Shown piece after piece: positions 9,018 through 17,554 of a stretch of 64,000 bases of DNA. The stretch lies in the NCBI GenBank assembly GCA_017304945.1, contig JAFKLG010000081.1:1-64000 (forward strand). The letters are read 5' to 3'. The position numbers and the translations under genes are program-made. Within the stretch, counting starts at the first letter, position 1; every line of letters starts with the position of its first letter. The stretch is from Rhodospirillales bacterium (GTDB lineage: Bacteria > Pseudomonadota > Alphaproteobacteria > Acetobacterales > Acetobacteraceae). The notes beneath the pieces were generated by a model, which worked only from the letters and a program-made list of their open reading frames with translations, searched no databases and was not told where the DNA came from.

Positions 9018-9458
9018 TCAACTCGCCGGCCTCGCTGAGGGCCGCACCGGAGGACTCGGTCGCAGGGCCTTGATCCGCCGCAGGACGTGGGCCTGGGAAT
9101 AGGGCTTCTCGATCAGCTTCACATCCGGCGTCGGCGCACCGAGCTGCCGGGTGGCGTAGTAGCCGGAGGTGAGCAGCACCGAGACTTCCGGATGGTGTGC
9201 GCGGAGCCACTGCGCGAGGGCGAAACCGTCCATGTCGCCGGGCATGCGCACGTCGCTGAAGACCACGTCGACGCTGGTCGCTCCTTCGACCAGCGAGATT
9301 GCTTCCCGCGCGTCGCCGGCCTCCAGCACCTGATAGCCGCAATCACGCAAGTATTCGGCAATCGGTTCGCGGACGAATATCTCGTCCTCGACGACCAGGA
9401 CGGTCGCCGAACCGGGGCGCGAGAGATGCGGGCGATCAGAAAGCATCAGCGTGTCCAT
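9018..9458 (-). CDS. Stand-alone response-regulator receiver domain protein
   Basis: About 146 residues with a single CheY-like receiver domain and no output domain. VLVVEDE supplies the acidic Mg2+ pocket, FSDVRMPG the phosphoacceptor Asp, LTSGY the conserved Thr/Ser and IEKPYS the conserved Lys. Such single-domain regulators usually act in phosphorelays or are fused to histidine kinases as hybrid partners. No kinase gene is near it; the next gene on the same strand, a binding protein, starts 54 bases away. MDTLMLSD is used as start; the Met four residues later is equally possible. Confidence 0.88.
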   Translation of the reverse strand: MDTLMLSDRPHLSRPGSATVLVVEDEIFVREPIAEYLRDCGYQVLEAGDAREAISLVEGATSVDVVFSDVRMPGDMDGFALAQWLRAHHPEVSVLLTSGYYATRQLGAPTPDVKLIEKPYSQAHVLRRIKALRPSPPVRPSARPAS

Positions 9459-9719
9459 ACCCCTGATCTAATCCGTCTGGCACCCGATGTGGCGGCGTAC
9501 TCTGCAAGTTTATCCTGATCATGAACCTGGACGGCCAGGACATTCGTGATTGATTGGAACGATTACGGCTTGGTGACGGCGAGTTCTCCGCAGCGCGCCA
9601 ACAACGACGTGATACACATAGAGTGTTAATGACGTTGGACCGATTCGACCCGAAATGATGCGCCGACCCGGGCCGACCTGGCGCGTTGTCCTGGCGATCC
9701 AGACGAAGCAGGTGTCGAC

Positions 9720-10991
9720 ATGCATGCGACCGTGCCTCCCGAATTCGAGATCGTCATCGTCGGGGGCGGCCTTGCAGGCTCCGTGCTCGCCACCCTGCTC
9801 GGACGTGCCGGGCGGCAGGTGGCGGTGATCGACATGCATGACGTCTACCCGCCGGACTTCCGCGCCGAACAACTCGTCGGCGAGCAGTGCGGACAACTCG
9901 CGCAGCTGGGCCTGCTGCAGGATGCGGTCGGGCCGCTTCCGCCCATTCCCCGCTCGGTGGCGGCGGCCGGGGGCAAATTGATTGGGCAGGTCGAGGCGCC
10001 GCATTACGGTTTCGCCTATGAAACCCTGGTGGCGCGGCTGCGTGCCGCGATCCCCCGGACGGTGCGCTGGCTGACCGGACGGGTCGTGGACATCGCCACC
10101 GGGATCGACACCCAGGCGATCACGCTGGCCGGCGGACAGACCCTCACGGCGCGGCTGGTGATCCTGGCGAGCGGGCTGCAACGCTCGCTGCAGCGCGAAC
10201 TGGGGTTCGAGCGCCAGATGCGTCGGGCCGGCCACTCGCTGACCTTCGGCTTCGGCCTCCGGCCAACCGGGCCGGACGCGTTCCCGGCCCCGGTCCTGGT
10301 GCATCTCGGCGGCAAGCGGGATGGCGTCGACTACCTGGCGATGTTCCCGATCGAGGGTGCGACCCGGGTCAATCTGTTCACCTATTGGGATCCCCGGAGT
10401 CCGGCCGTGCGCGCCTTCCGGCAGGATCCCGCCCCGATGCTCCACCGCCTCTTCCCCCGGCTGCCCGCCCTGCTCGGGGCATTCCGGATCGAAGGGCCGG
10501 TGCAGGCACGGGTGAACGACATCGAGGCAGTGGCGAACCCGGTGCGGGACGGCATCGTGCTGGTGGGCGACGCGTTCCAGACCTCCTGCCCCGCCACCGG
10601 CACCGGCATCTCGCGCCTGCTCACCGACGTGGAGCGCCTGTGCAGCGCACACCTGCCGGCCTGGCTCGCGAGCCCCGGCATGGCGGCGGAGAAGATCGCC
10701 GGCTTCTATGCGGACCCGGTGAAGCAGGCGGCCGACCGTGAGGCGCTGCATGCGGCCGAGTATCGCCGTGCCCTCGCCACCTCCGACGGCCTCGGCTGGG
10801 CGGTGCATCGCGGTCTGCTCAGCCTTCGGCGTCGGATCGGCGGTTGGGTCGGCGGCCCGGAGCGGCTGACCACCGGCATCCAGCCGCTGGTGAACGCGCC
10901 GCCCTCGCCCGCCCCGGCGGCAGCACCCGACTACGTGCCGGAGGCAGGCACCTGCCTCCCGATCGGCCGCACCTCCTGGAGTTCCCGCTGA
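9720..10991 (+). CDS. FAD-dependent oxidoreductase (aromatic hydroxylase/halogenase-like)
   Basis: A 423-residue flavoprotein of the PHBH-like group A superfamily. The dinucleotide-binding motif VIVGGGLAGS (GxGxxG-like) is at residues 12-21, and the second FAD motif LVGDAFQTSCP lies near residue 285, followed by GTGISR. The C-terminal 60 residues are proline/alanine-rich and not recognisable. It is expected to use NAD(P)H and O2 to hydroxylate a small molecule, but substrate and even reaction are uncertain. It stands alone, transcribed towards the acyl-CoA dehydrogenase gene; about 260 bases upstream hold no other gene. Confidence 0.8.
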   Translation: MHATVPPEFEIVIVGGGLAGSVLATLLGRAGRQVAVIDMHDVYPPDFRAEQLVGEQCGQLAQLGLLQDAVGPLPPIPRSVAAAGGKLIGQVEAPHYGFAYETLVARLRAAIPRTVRWLTGRVVDIATGIDTQAITLAGGQTLTARLVILASGLQRSLQRELGFERQMRRAGHSLTFGFGLRPTGPDAFPAPVLVHLGGKRDGVDYLAMFPIEGATRVNLFTYWDPRSPAVRAFRQDPAPMLHRLFPRLPALLGAFRIEGPVQARVNDIEAVANPVRDGIVLVGDAFQTSCPATGTGISRLLTDVERLCSAHLPAWLASPGMAAEKIAGFYADPVKQAADREALHAAEYRRALATSDGLGWAVHRGLLSLRRRIGGWVGGPERLTTGIQPLVNAPPSPAPAAAPDYVPEAGTCLPIGRTSWSSR

Positions 10992-11043
10992 TCGCTCGCC
11001 CTGCCGGCGCGAGCGGCCGCCTGGCGACGGCCTCGGCCGCAGC

Positions 11044-12183
11044 TCAGTAGCCGCTGAGCGCGGCGTAGCGGTCGCGGTGGAAGGCGGCATCGCCAAACGT
11101 GGCCTGCGCCACCCGTGCCCGCTTCATGAAGAAGCCGATCTCGTGCTCGTCGGTCATGCCAATGCCACCATGCATCTGCACGCCCTCATTGCCGCACAGA
11201 TAAAGGGTCTCGCTCGCCTTGGCCTTGGCGAGGCTCGCCAGCAGGGCGGCGTCGTTGGCGTTCTCGTCGAGTGCCGCGGTCGCGGCCATGACGGCGGAGC
11301 GGGTGATCTCCACCTCGCAGAACATCTGCGCCGCCCGGTGCTTCAGGGCCTGGAAGCTGCCGATCGCGACGCCGAACTGCTTGCGGTCCTTCAGGTACTG
11401 GACCGTGCGCTCGAATGCCTCCTCCGCGCTGCCCAGCATCTCGGCGGCCAACCCGGCGCGGGCGCGATCGAGCACCCGGTCGAGCAGGTCGGCCCCGCCA
11501 TCCACCGGGCCGAGCACCGCATCGGGTCCGACGGCGACGCCGGTCAGGGTGACGATGGCGGCATTGCGACTGTCCACCATGATCGTGCGGCTGCGGGTGA
11601 CGCCGGGTGCGTCGCCGGGGACGAGGAACAGGGTGATGCCCGCGCGCTCGTCGGCGCCGCCGCCGGTGCGGGCGGCGACGATCAAATGATCGGCGACATG
11701 GCCGTCCAGGACGAAGACCTTCCGCCCATCCAGCACCCATCCGGCGCCGTCCCGCCGCGCGGTGGTCGCGATCCGGGTCGGCGCATGGTGCGCCGCTTCC
11801 TCGAGGGCCAGCGCGAGGATCGCCTCCCCGGCGACGAGCGGCGGCAGGTATTCGTCCTTCTGGTCCGCGCTGCCGCCGAGATCGAGCAGGCTGGCGCCGA
11901 GCAGGGCGGTGGAGAGGAGCGGCGAGGCGGCGAGGGTGCGGCCGGCGGCTTCCATCACCTGGGCCAGACCGGCGACGCCGAAGCCGGAGCCGCCATGATC
12001 CTCGGACACCAGGAAGCCGGTCCAGCCGAGTTCCGCCATCTGCTGCCAGAGGGCACGGGAGAAGCCGGTCGCATCGTTGTCGTCCCGCAGCTTGCGCAGC
12101 GCGGTGATGGGGGATCGCTCACGGAAGAATTCCAGGGCGGTCTCCCGCACCATCTGGGCTTCTTCGGACAGGATCATGGGCAT
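11044..12183 (-). CDS. Acyl-CoA dehydrogenase, second of a pair
   Basis: A 379-residue FAD-dependent acyl-CoA dehydrogenase family member. N-terminal helices run to about residue 120, the beta domain spans about 120-230, and the C-terminal helical bundle carries RKQFGVAIGSFQ and NEGVQMHGGIGM, the family FAD/electron-transfer signatures. No clear active-site Glu of the classical position is evident. It lies 99 bases downstream of another acyl-CoA dehydrogenase on the same strand; such pairs form heteromers that dehydrogenate bulky acyl-CoA thioesters (steroid or branched side chains) in actinobacteria and proteobacteria. Heteromer formation is inference from adjacency. Confidence 0.9.
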   Translation of the reverse strand: MPMILSEEAQMVRETALEFFRERSPITALRKLRDDNDATGFSRALWQQMAELGWTGFLVSEDHGGSGFGVAGLAQVMEAAGRTLAASPLLSTALLGASLLDLGGSADQKDEYLPPLVAGEAILALALEEAAHHAPTRIATTARRDGAGWVLDGRKVFVLDGHVADHLIVAARTGGGADERAGITLFLVPGDAPGVTRSRTIMVDSRNAAIVTLTGVAVGPDAVLGPVDGGADLLDRVLDRARAGLAAEMLGSAEEAFERTVQYLKDRKQFGVAIGSFQALKHRAAQMFCEVEITRSAVMAATAALDENANDAALLASLAKAKASETLYLCGNEGVQMHGGIGMTDEHEIGFFMKRARVAQATFGDAAFHRDRYAALSGY

Positions 12184-12282
12184 TTGGTCGTTCCTTGGAC
12201 GGATGGGCCGGAGGCGAACGGGCGCGGGGCCGGCGCCGAGGCGATCGCGCGGGGGCGCGGCCGCGACGGGACCGGCGGGCCG

Positions 12283-13473
12283 TCAGTCCGGCAGAGCGAG
12301 GACGCGCTTGGCGATGATGTTGAGCTGGATCTCGGACGTGCCGCCCTCGATCGAGTTGGCCTTGGAGCGCAGCCACTCGCGGGTGATGCGGAGCTCGTCG
12401 TCGGTGAAGCCCTCCCCCTCCCAGCCGAGGCCCTGGACGCCTTCGGCCGCGAGCAGGGCCTCGTAGCGGTCCTTGTTCAGTTCGGTCGCGTAGTACTTGA
12501 ACATGGCGGAGAGCGGGCCGGGCGGCGCGCCGGCCTCTGCCGCTTCCGCCGCGCGACGGCGGGTGAGCTGGAAGGCGTGGTTCTTCATCTGCCAGCCGGC
12601 GACCTGCGCGCGCAAAGCGGGATCGGCGATGCGGCCGTCCACCTCCCCCACATAGTGCTTGGCCACGTCCTGCATGGGGGTCTCGAACCGCGCCTGCGCG
12701 CGCGCGCCGATCCCGCCGATGCCCTTGCGCTCGTGCTCGAGCAGGCGCTTGGCGATGGTCCAGCCCTTGTTGAGCTGGCCAACCAGGTTCTCCTTCGGCA
12801 CGCGCACGTTCTCGAGGAAGGTTTCACAGAACACCGACTTGCCGCTGATCAGTCGGATCGGACGCGGGCGGACGCCGGGGTCGTCCATGTCGATCAGCAG
12901 GAAACTGATCCCCTCATGCTTCTTCGCGGCCGGATCGGTGCGCACCAGGCAGAAGATCCAGTCGGAGAGATGCGCGTTCGAGGTCCAGATCTTGTGGCCG
13001 TTGACCAGGAAGTGGTCGCCCTGCAACACGGCGCGGGTACGCAGGCTGGCGAGGTCGGACCCCGCTTCCGGCTCGCTATAGCCCTGGCACCAGCGGATCT
13101 CGCCGGTGACGATCCTGGGCAGGTGGGCGCGGCGCTGCTCCTCGGTGCCGTATTCCAGCAGCACGGGGCCGAGCATGGTGAGGCCCATGCCGCGCAGGGG
13201 CGGCCGGCAGCCGAGGGACTGCATCTCCTCCTCAAGGACCAGCGCTTCTTCCGGGGAGAGTCCGCCGCCGCCGTATTGCCGCGGCCAGGTGGGCGCGGTC
13301 CAGCCCTTGGCCGCCATCCGCTCGAGCCACTGCTTCTGCTCGGGGCGCGCCCAGGTGGCCTTCTTGCCGCCGGCAACCTGCTCCTCCTCCGGCATCAGCG
13401 TGCGCATGGCGGGCGGGCAGTTCGCCTCGAGCCAGGCGCGGGTTTCCGAACGGAATGCGTCCAATGCGGCCAT
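12283..13473 (-). CDS. Acyl-CoA dehydrogenase, first of a pair
   Basis: A 396-residue acyl-CoA dehydrogenase. The FAD/substrate-loop signature QGYSEPEAGSDL lies near residue 130, the beta-domain motif NGHKIWTSNAH follows, and the C-terminus ends SIEGGTSEIQLNIIAKRVL, the standard tail with the GGTSEIQ element that binds FAD. The ATG at 13473 (MAALDAFR) is preceded by AGGGGAAA; the frame extends 11 residues further with no better site. It is upstream of the second dehydrogenase gene. The divergent MFS transporter gene starts about 170 bases away, so the three may share a regulatory region. Confidence 0.92.
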   Translation of the reverse strand: MAALDAFRSETRAWLEANCPPAMRTLMPEEEQVAGGKKATWARPEQKQWLERMAAKGWTAPTWPRQYGGGGLSPEEALVLEEEMQSLGCRPPLRGMGLTMLGPVLLEYGTEEQRRAHLPRIVTGEIRWCQGYSEPEAGSDLASLRTRAVLQGDHFLVNGHKIWTSNAHLSDWIFCLVRTDPAAKKHEGISFLLIDMDDPGVRPRPIRLISGKSVFCETFLENVRVPKENLVGQLNKGWTIAKRLLEHERKGIGGIGARAQARFETPMQDVAKHYVGEVDGRIADPALRAQVAGWQMKNHAFQLTRRRAAEAAEAGAPPGPLSAMFKYYATELNKDRYEALLAAEGVQGLGWEGEGFTDDELRITREWLRSKANSIEGGTSEIQLNIIAKRVLALPD

Positions 13474-13645
13474 GCACGTTTCCCCTGCGTTTCTGGCGCA
13501 AGCCAATCACCGTCCGCGGCGCCGGGCAAGCAAGTCGATCACTTGTGTCGGACGCTGCAATCATCGGCTCTGGGCAAATCGCGCGAACCGGACGATACCG
13601 CTCCCATCACGGCACCTTCGGGTGTGAAGGACGAGAGGAGCGGCC

Positions 13646-14995
13646 ATGGCACAAGCGGTGCAATCCGGGGGACGAGGGACACCGTTGGACCCGACCGGCA
13701 TGCTGGAGCGGGAGACGGTCCGTCGGGTCGCGTGGCGGCTGATGCCGCTGCTGATGATTGGTTACTTCTGCGCCTATCTCGATCGCGTGAACGTCGGCTT
13801 CGCGGCGCTGACGATGAACAAGGATCTGGGGTTCACGCAGGCGGAGCTGGGGTTCGGATCGGGCATCTTCTTCCTGGGCTACTTCCTCGCGGAGCTGCCC
13901 AGCAACCTGATCCTGGCACGGGTGGGCGCGCGGCGCTGGATCGCGCGGATCCTGCTGACCTGGGGCATCATCTCCGCGCTGACCGCTTTCATCTGGAACG
14001 ATTGGAGCTTCTACGGCATCCGGTTCCTGCTGGGCCTGGCCGAGGCGGGGTTCTACCCGGGGATCGTGCTGTACCTGACCTGGTGGTTTCCCTCGGCCTA
14101 CCGGTCGCGCATGCAGGCGATTTTCCAGTCGGCCAGCGTGATCTCGCTGATCATCGGCCCGCCCGTTTCCGCCTGGCTGATGACCACGCTGGACGACGCG
14201 ATGGGGCTGGAGGGCTGGCAGTGGCTGTTCCTGGTCGAAGCATTGCCGCCGATCCTGATGTGCGTCGTCGTGTATCTCTGGCTGACCGACAAGCCCGCGG
14301 ACGCGACCTGGCTGCGCGCGGACCAGCGGATCTGGCTCACCGCCCGCATGGCCGAGGAGGAGACGCAGCGGGAGGCCGTGCATCGGTACGAGCTGGGCGA
14401 GGCGCTGCGCAATCCGCGCGTCTGGTGGCTGACGCTGGTGTATTTCGGCCAGAACGTGTCGAACTACGGGCTGCTGATCTTCCTGCCGCAGATCATCAAG
14501 GCGTTCGGAATCTCGACGGAGATGACCGGGCTGGTGAGCGCGATTCCGTTCATCTTCGCGGCGTTCGCGATGATCCTGTGGGGGCACCTGTCGGACAAGA
14601 CGGGCAACCGCACCAGCTACCTGGCCTCGGCGTGCCTGATCTGCGCCGCGGGACTTGGCGTTTGCATCTTCATCGGGATCGAGCAGCCGGTGCTGATCAT
14701 GGTGGCGCTGATCATCGGCGTGATGGGGCAGCAGGCGATCGCCCCCACCTTCTGGCCGCTGCCGACCGCGATGCTGTCGGGCGCGGCCGCCGCGGGCGGC
14801 ATTGCGCTGATCAACTCGGTGGGCAATCTGGGCGGGTTCCTCGGGCCATACATGTACGGCCTGATCAAGGACGCGACCGGCGGCAACAACATGATCGCGC
14901 TGCTCGCACTGGCGGCCTGGCCGGTGATCGCGGCGATCGTGGTGATCGCGCTGGGGCACGACAAGCGGCTGGAGCGGGTGAAGGCGCAGGCGTAG
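13646..14995 (+). CDS. MFS transporter, anion:cation symporter (ACS) family
   Basis: A 449-residue major facilitator with about 12 membrane segments. The first segment contains FCAYLDRVNVGFA, the hallmark of the ACS family whose members import organic anions such as tartrate, galactonate, phthalate or hydroxyphenylacetate. A central hydrophilic loop spans roughly residues 205-250. The ATG at 13646 follows GAGAGGAGC, a good ribosome-binding site. It is divergent from the acyl-CoA dehydrogenase pair and converges on the CoA-transferase/lyase genes, so it probably imports the carboxylic acid these enzymes metabolise; that is inference. Confidence 0.9.
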   Translation: MAQAVQSGGRGTPLDPTGMLERETVRRVAWRLMPLLMIGYFCAYLDRVNVGFAALTMNKDLGFTQAELGFGSGIFFLGYFLAELPSNLILARVGARRWIARILLTWGIISALTAFIWNDWSFYGIRFLLGLAEAGFYPGIVLYLTWWFPSAYRSRMQAIFQSASVISLIIGPPVSAWLMTTLDDAMGLEGWQWLFLVEALPPILMCVVVYLWLTDKPADATWLRADQRIWLTARMAEEETQREAVHRYELGEALRNPRVWWLTLVYFGQNVSNYGLLIFLPQIIKAFGISTEMTGLVSAIPFIFAAFAMILWGHLSDKTGNRTSYLASACLICAAGLGVCIFIGIEQPVLIMVALIIGVMGQQAIAPTFWPLPTAMLSGAAAAGGIALINSVGNLGGFLGPYMYGLIKDATGGNNMIALLALAAWPVIAAIVVIALGHDKRLERVKAQA

Positions 14996-15047
14996 GCGGG
15001 CGCGTCTCCCGGGGATCCTCGTGTGACCCCCGGGCTCGAGCTAGAGC

Positions 15048-15141
15048 CTGTCCGGCTCACGTTCGCTCGCGGGCAGGGTCTAGCAGCTTGTTTGATCGCG
15101 TGATTCACGGCTCCGGCGAACTCGCCTCCGCCGATCACGCG
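15048..15141. repeat. Inverted-repeat segment between MFS and CitE-like genes
   Basis: The convergent intergenic space holds GAGCCTGTCCGGCTC, with 5-bp arms, and then an 8-bp perfect inverted repeat: CGCGTGAT at 15097-15104 with ATCACGCG at 15134-15141, ending right at the stop codon of the lyase gene. It may terminate transcription of the minus-strand operon, although there is no T-run, or be a dispersed element; other copies are not present in this window. Confidence 0.35.
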
Positions 15142-16029
15142 CTATCGGCCCTTCGCGGCCAGGGCGGCGGCGCGCTTCAACACGGTATGGGCCCGCTCCA
15201 CCACGGGCACGTCGATCATCGCGCCCTCGAACTGCACCGCGCCGATGCCGGCCGCCATCGCCGCGTCGTAGGCCGCCACCATGCGACGGGCGCGGTCGAC
15301 CTCCTCGGCCGATGGCGCGAACTCCTCGTTCAGCACCGCCACTTGAAGCGGGTGGATGGCGCTGGCGCAGAGGAAGCCGAGGCGCTTGGAGCGGCGGACG
15401 ATCTGGCGGAACGCGTCCTGGTCGCGGAAATCGGCGATCGATCCGACGAAGCCCATCGGCAGCACGCCGGCGGCGCGGGCGGCGAACAGGGTGTGCTGCT
15501 TGGGATAGAACAGGCCTTCCGGCTCCGATTGCATGCCGACATCGGCGGCGAAATCCTCGGCGCCCAGGCTGAGGCCGACGATCCGCGGATGCGCCCGCGC
15601 GATCTGCTCGATGCGGAAGAATCCGGCGGCGGTTTCCACCAGCACGACGAACTTGACCGCGCCGGCGACCAGGCCGCGTTCGGCTTCCAGTTCGGCGACG
15701 ATCTCGGCCACCGCGAGCACGTGTTCCGGGCTGTCGACCTTGGTCAGCAGCAGACCGGCGACGCCGGGGATCACCGCGGCCTCGAGGTCGCGCACCAGCA
15801 TCCGCCACGGGCGGTTGACGCGCACCAGCACGTCCGCGCCGTTGCGGGCGACCTGCGGGATGGCGCCGGCGATCAGGGTGCGGGCGTGCGCCTTCTGCGA
15901 GGGCGCGACCGCATCCTCCAGGTCGAGGATGATCGCATCCGCGCCGCGATCGGCGCCGGTGCGGACGAACTTCTCCGCCGTCACCGGCACGAACATCAAC
16001 GAGCGCCACACCGGCAGATCCGCGCGCAT
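15142..16029 (-). CDS. HpcH/HpaI aldolase / CitE-like acyl-CoA lyase
   Basis: A 295-residue TIM-barrel lyase of the CitE/malyl-CoA lyase type, which cleaves or forms a C-C bond in beta-hydroxyacyl-CoA thioesters. Family residues are visible: LVRVNRPW (CoA/Mg2+-binding Arg), VVLVETAAG (catalytic Glu) and SLGAEDFAADVG (Mg2+-binding Asp). Its ATG overlaps the stop codon of the upstream CoA-transferase as TGATG, so the two are translationally coupled and probably act in sequence: CoA is attached, then the thioester is cleaved. Citramalyl-, malyl- or hydroxymethylglutaryl-type substrates are all possible. Confidence 0.88.
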   Translation of the reverse strand: MRADLPVWRSLMFVPVTAEKFVRTGADRGADAIILDLEDAVAPSQKAHARTLIAGAIPQVARNGADVLVRVNRPWRMLVRDLEAAVIPGVAGLLLTKVDSPEHVLAVAEIVAELEAERGLVAGAVKFVVLVETAAGFFRIEQIARAHPRIVGLSLGAEDFAADVGMQSEPEGLFYPKQHTLFAARAAGVLPMGFVGSIADFRDQDAFRQIVRRSKRLGFLCASAIHPLQVAVLNEEFAPSAEEVDRARRMVAAYDAAMAAGIGAVQFEGAMIDVPVVERAHTVLKRAAALAAKGR

Positions 16030-17252
16030 CAGCCTACCTCCCCGATCACGCCCTCGGCGCGCAATGCGGCGATCCGCGCCGGGTCGCAGCCGAGCTGGTC
16101 GAGGATCTCGCGCGTGTGCTCGCCGAGGCCGGGGGCCGGGCGGCGCAGGCGGCCGGGCGTGTCGGACAGGCGCGGGATCACGTTGTGCATGACGACCGAT
16201 CCGGCCTCGGCGTCGGGCGCCTCCACCAGCACGCCGCGCGCGGCGACGTGCGGGTCGTCGAGAAGCTGATCGACCTCGTAGATCGGGCTGGCGGTCACTT
16301 CCGCGGCCTCGAAGATCGCCATGTTCTCGGCCAGCGTGCGGGCGCGGATGAAGTCGCCGACCGCGCCGTCGCAGGCGTCGATGTTGCGGATCCGATCGGT
16401 GTTGGTGCGGAAGCGCGGATCGTCGATCATGTCGGCGCGGCCGATCGCGCGGAACAGGCGTTCGGCCATCTGCTGGATCGAGGCCGAGATGGCGATGAAG
16501 CGCCCGTCGGCGGTTTCGTAGACGTTGCGCGGCGAGGTGGTGAGCGAGCGGCTGCCGGTGCGCGGCGGCTTCTCGCCGGTGAGGCGATAGGCGGCGGGAT
16601 CGGCGCCGAGCACGGAGATGATGGGCTCGAGGAGGGAGAGGTCGATCACCTGGCCCTTTCCGCCATGCTCCACCTGGCGCCGCGCCACCATGATCGCGTA
16701 GGCACCGTAGAGGCCGGCGATCATGTCGGCCATCGCGAGCGGCGGCAGCACCGGCGGGCGGTCGGCATAGCCGTTCTTGGCGGCGAAGCCGGACATCCCC
16801 TCGACCAGGGAGCCGAAGCCGGGGCGATCGCGATAGGGACCATCCTGGCCGAAGCCGGAGATGCGCACGATGATCAGCTTCGGGTTGCGCGCGTGCAGCA
16901 CGTCGGGGGCGAGGCCCATCTGCTCCAGCGTGCCGGGGCGGAAGTTCTCGATCAGCACGTCGGCGGTGGCGAGCAGGTCGATCAGCACGTCGCGGCCGGC
17001 CTGCGGCCGCAGGTTGAGCGCGAGACTCTTCTTGTTGCGGCCGTAGACTTTCCAATGCAGGGACAGGCCCTGCACGCGCCAGGCGCGCAGCGGGTCCCCG
17101 ACCTTGGGGTCCTCGACCTTGATCACCTCGGCGCCCTGGTCGGCGAGCTGCAGGCTGACCATGTTGCCCGCGACCAGGCGCGAGATGTCGACGACGCGCA
17201 GGCCGTCGAGCGGCGCGGGCGCGGTGGGATCGAAGGCAACACTCTGGATCAT
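16029..17252 (-). CDS. Class III (CaiB/BaiF) CoA-transferase
   Basis: A 407-residue family III CoA-transferase that moves CoA between acyl-CoA and a free carboxylate. Typical features are LDGLRVVDISRLVAG at the N-terminus, the NFRPGTLEQMGL segment, the RISGFGQDGPY motif, and MADMIAGLYGA; the catalytic aspartate is expected in the NLRPQAGRD-to-MADMI span. The start MIQSVAFD is chosen over a 16-residue upstream extension. The downstream CitE-like lyase is coupled through TGATG. The pair resembles the transferase and lyase steps of itaconate or mesaconate use, but no hydratase is present. Confidence 0.92.
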   Translation of the reverse strand: MIQSVAFDPTAPAPLDGLRVVDISRLVAGNMVSLQLADQGAEVIKVEDPKVGDPLRAWRVQGLSLHWKVYGRNKKSLALNLRPQAGRDVLIDLLATADVLIENFRPGTLEQMGLAPDVLHARNPKLIIVRISGFGQDGPYRDRPGFGSLVEGMSGFAAKNGYADRPPVLPPLAMADMIAGLYGAYAIMVARRQVEHGGKGQVIDLSLLEPIISVLGADPAAYRLTGEKPPRTGSRSLTTSPRNVYETADGRFIAISASIQQMAERLFRAIGRADMIDDPRFRTNTDRIRNIDACDGAVGDFIRARTLAENMAIFEAAEVTASPIYEVDQLLDDPHVAARGVLVEAPDAEAGSVVMHNVIPRLSDTPGRLRRPAPGLGEHTREILDQLGCDPARIAALRAEGVIGEVG

Positions 17253-17339
17253 TCCGCTCTCTCTTGGACGCTTCCTGTGGTCGGCGGCGGCGCCGCTCAT
17301 TCCGCTCGCTGCCGATCGGCTCTAATGTCCGACCAGACG

Positions 17340-17500
17340 CAGGTGGCCCGCAAGGGCTGAAACGGGAACGCGCAAGCGGCTGCCCCCGCAACTGTGAGCG
17401 GCTGGTTCCGGAAGCGGGACCGAACGCGGCCCATCATGCCATTGCCGAACGGCGAGAAGGCGGGCTGCGCATGCCGCAAGCCAGGAGACCGGCCGGCGTC
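17340..17500 (+). ncRNA. Cobalamin riboswitch
   Basis: The conserved core of the adenosylcobalamin riboswitch is readable: GAAACGGGAA, then CTGCCCCCGCAACTGTGAG (around 17379-17397), and the B12 box AGCCAGGAGACCGGCCGGC at 17479-17497. Spacing between these blocks fits the class. The riboswitch ends about 55 bases upstream of the start codon of the TonB-dependent receptor gene, so it should reduce receptor synthesis when cobalamin is plentiful. Boundaries are approximate. Confidence 0.92.
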
Positions 17501-17554
17501 GAGACTGCGCGCGCGCGACGGGCGGGGTGCACCGGGCAGCGGGGAGAAACCCGC

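Noticed and set aside
11077..16269. 1730-codon plus-strand open frame spanning the acyl-CoA dehydrogenases, MFS and lyase genes
   Set aside because: It runs antisense or out of frame over five genes with good family matches, and it is repeat-poor and His/Gln/Arg-rich. Long open shadows are expected at 70 % GC.
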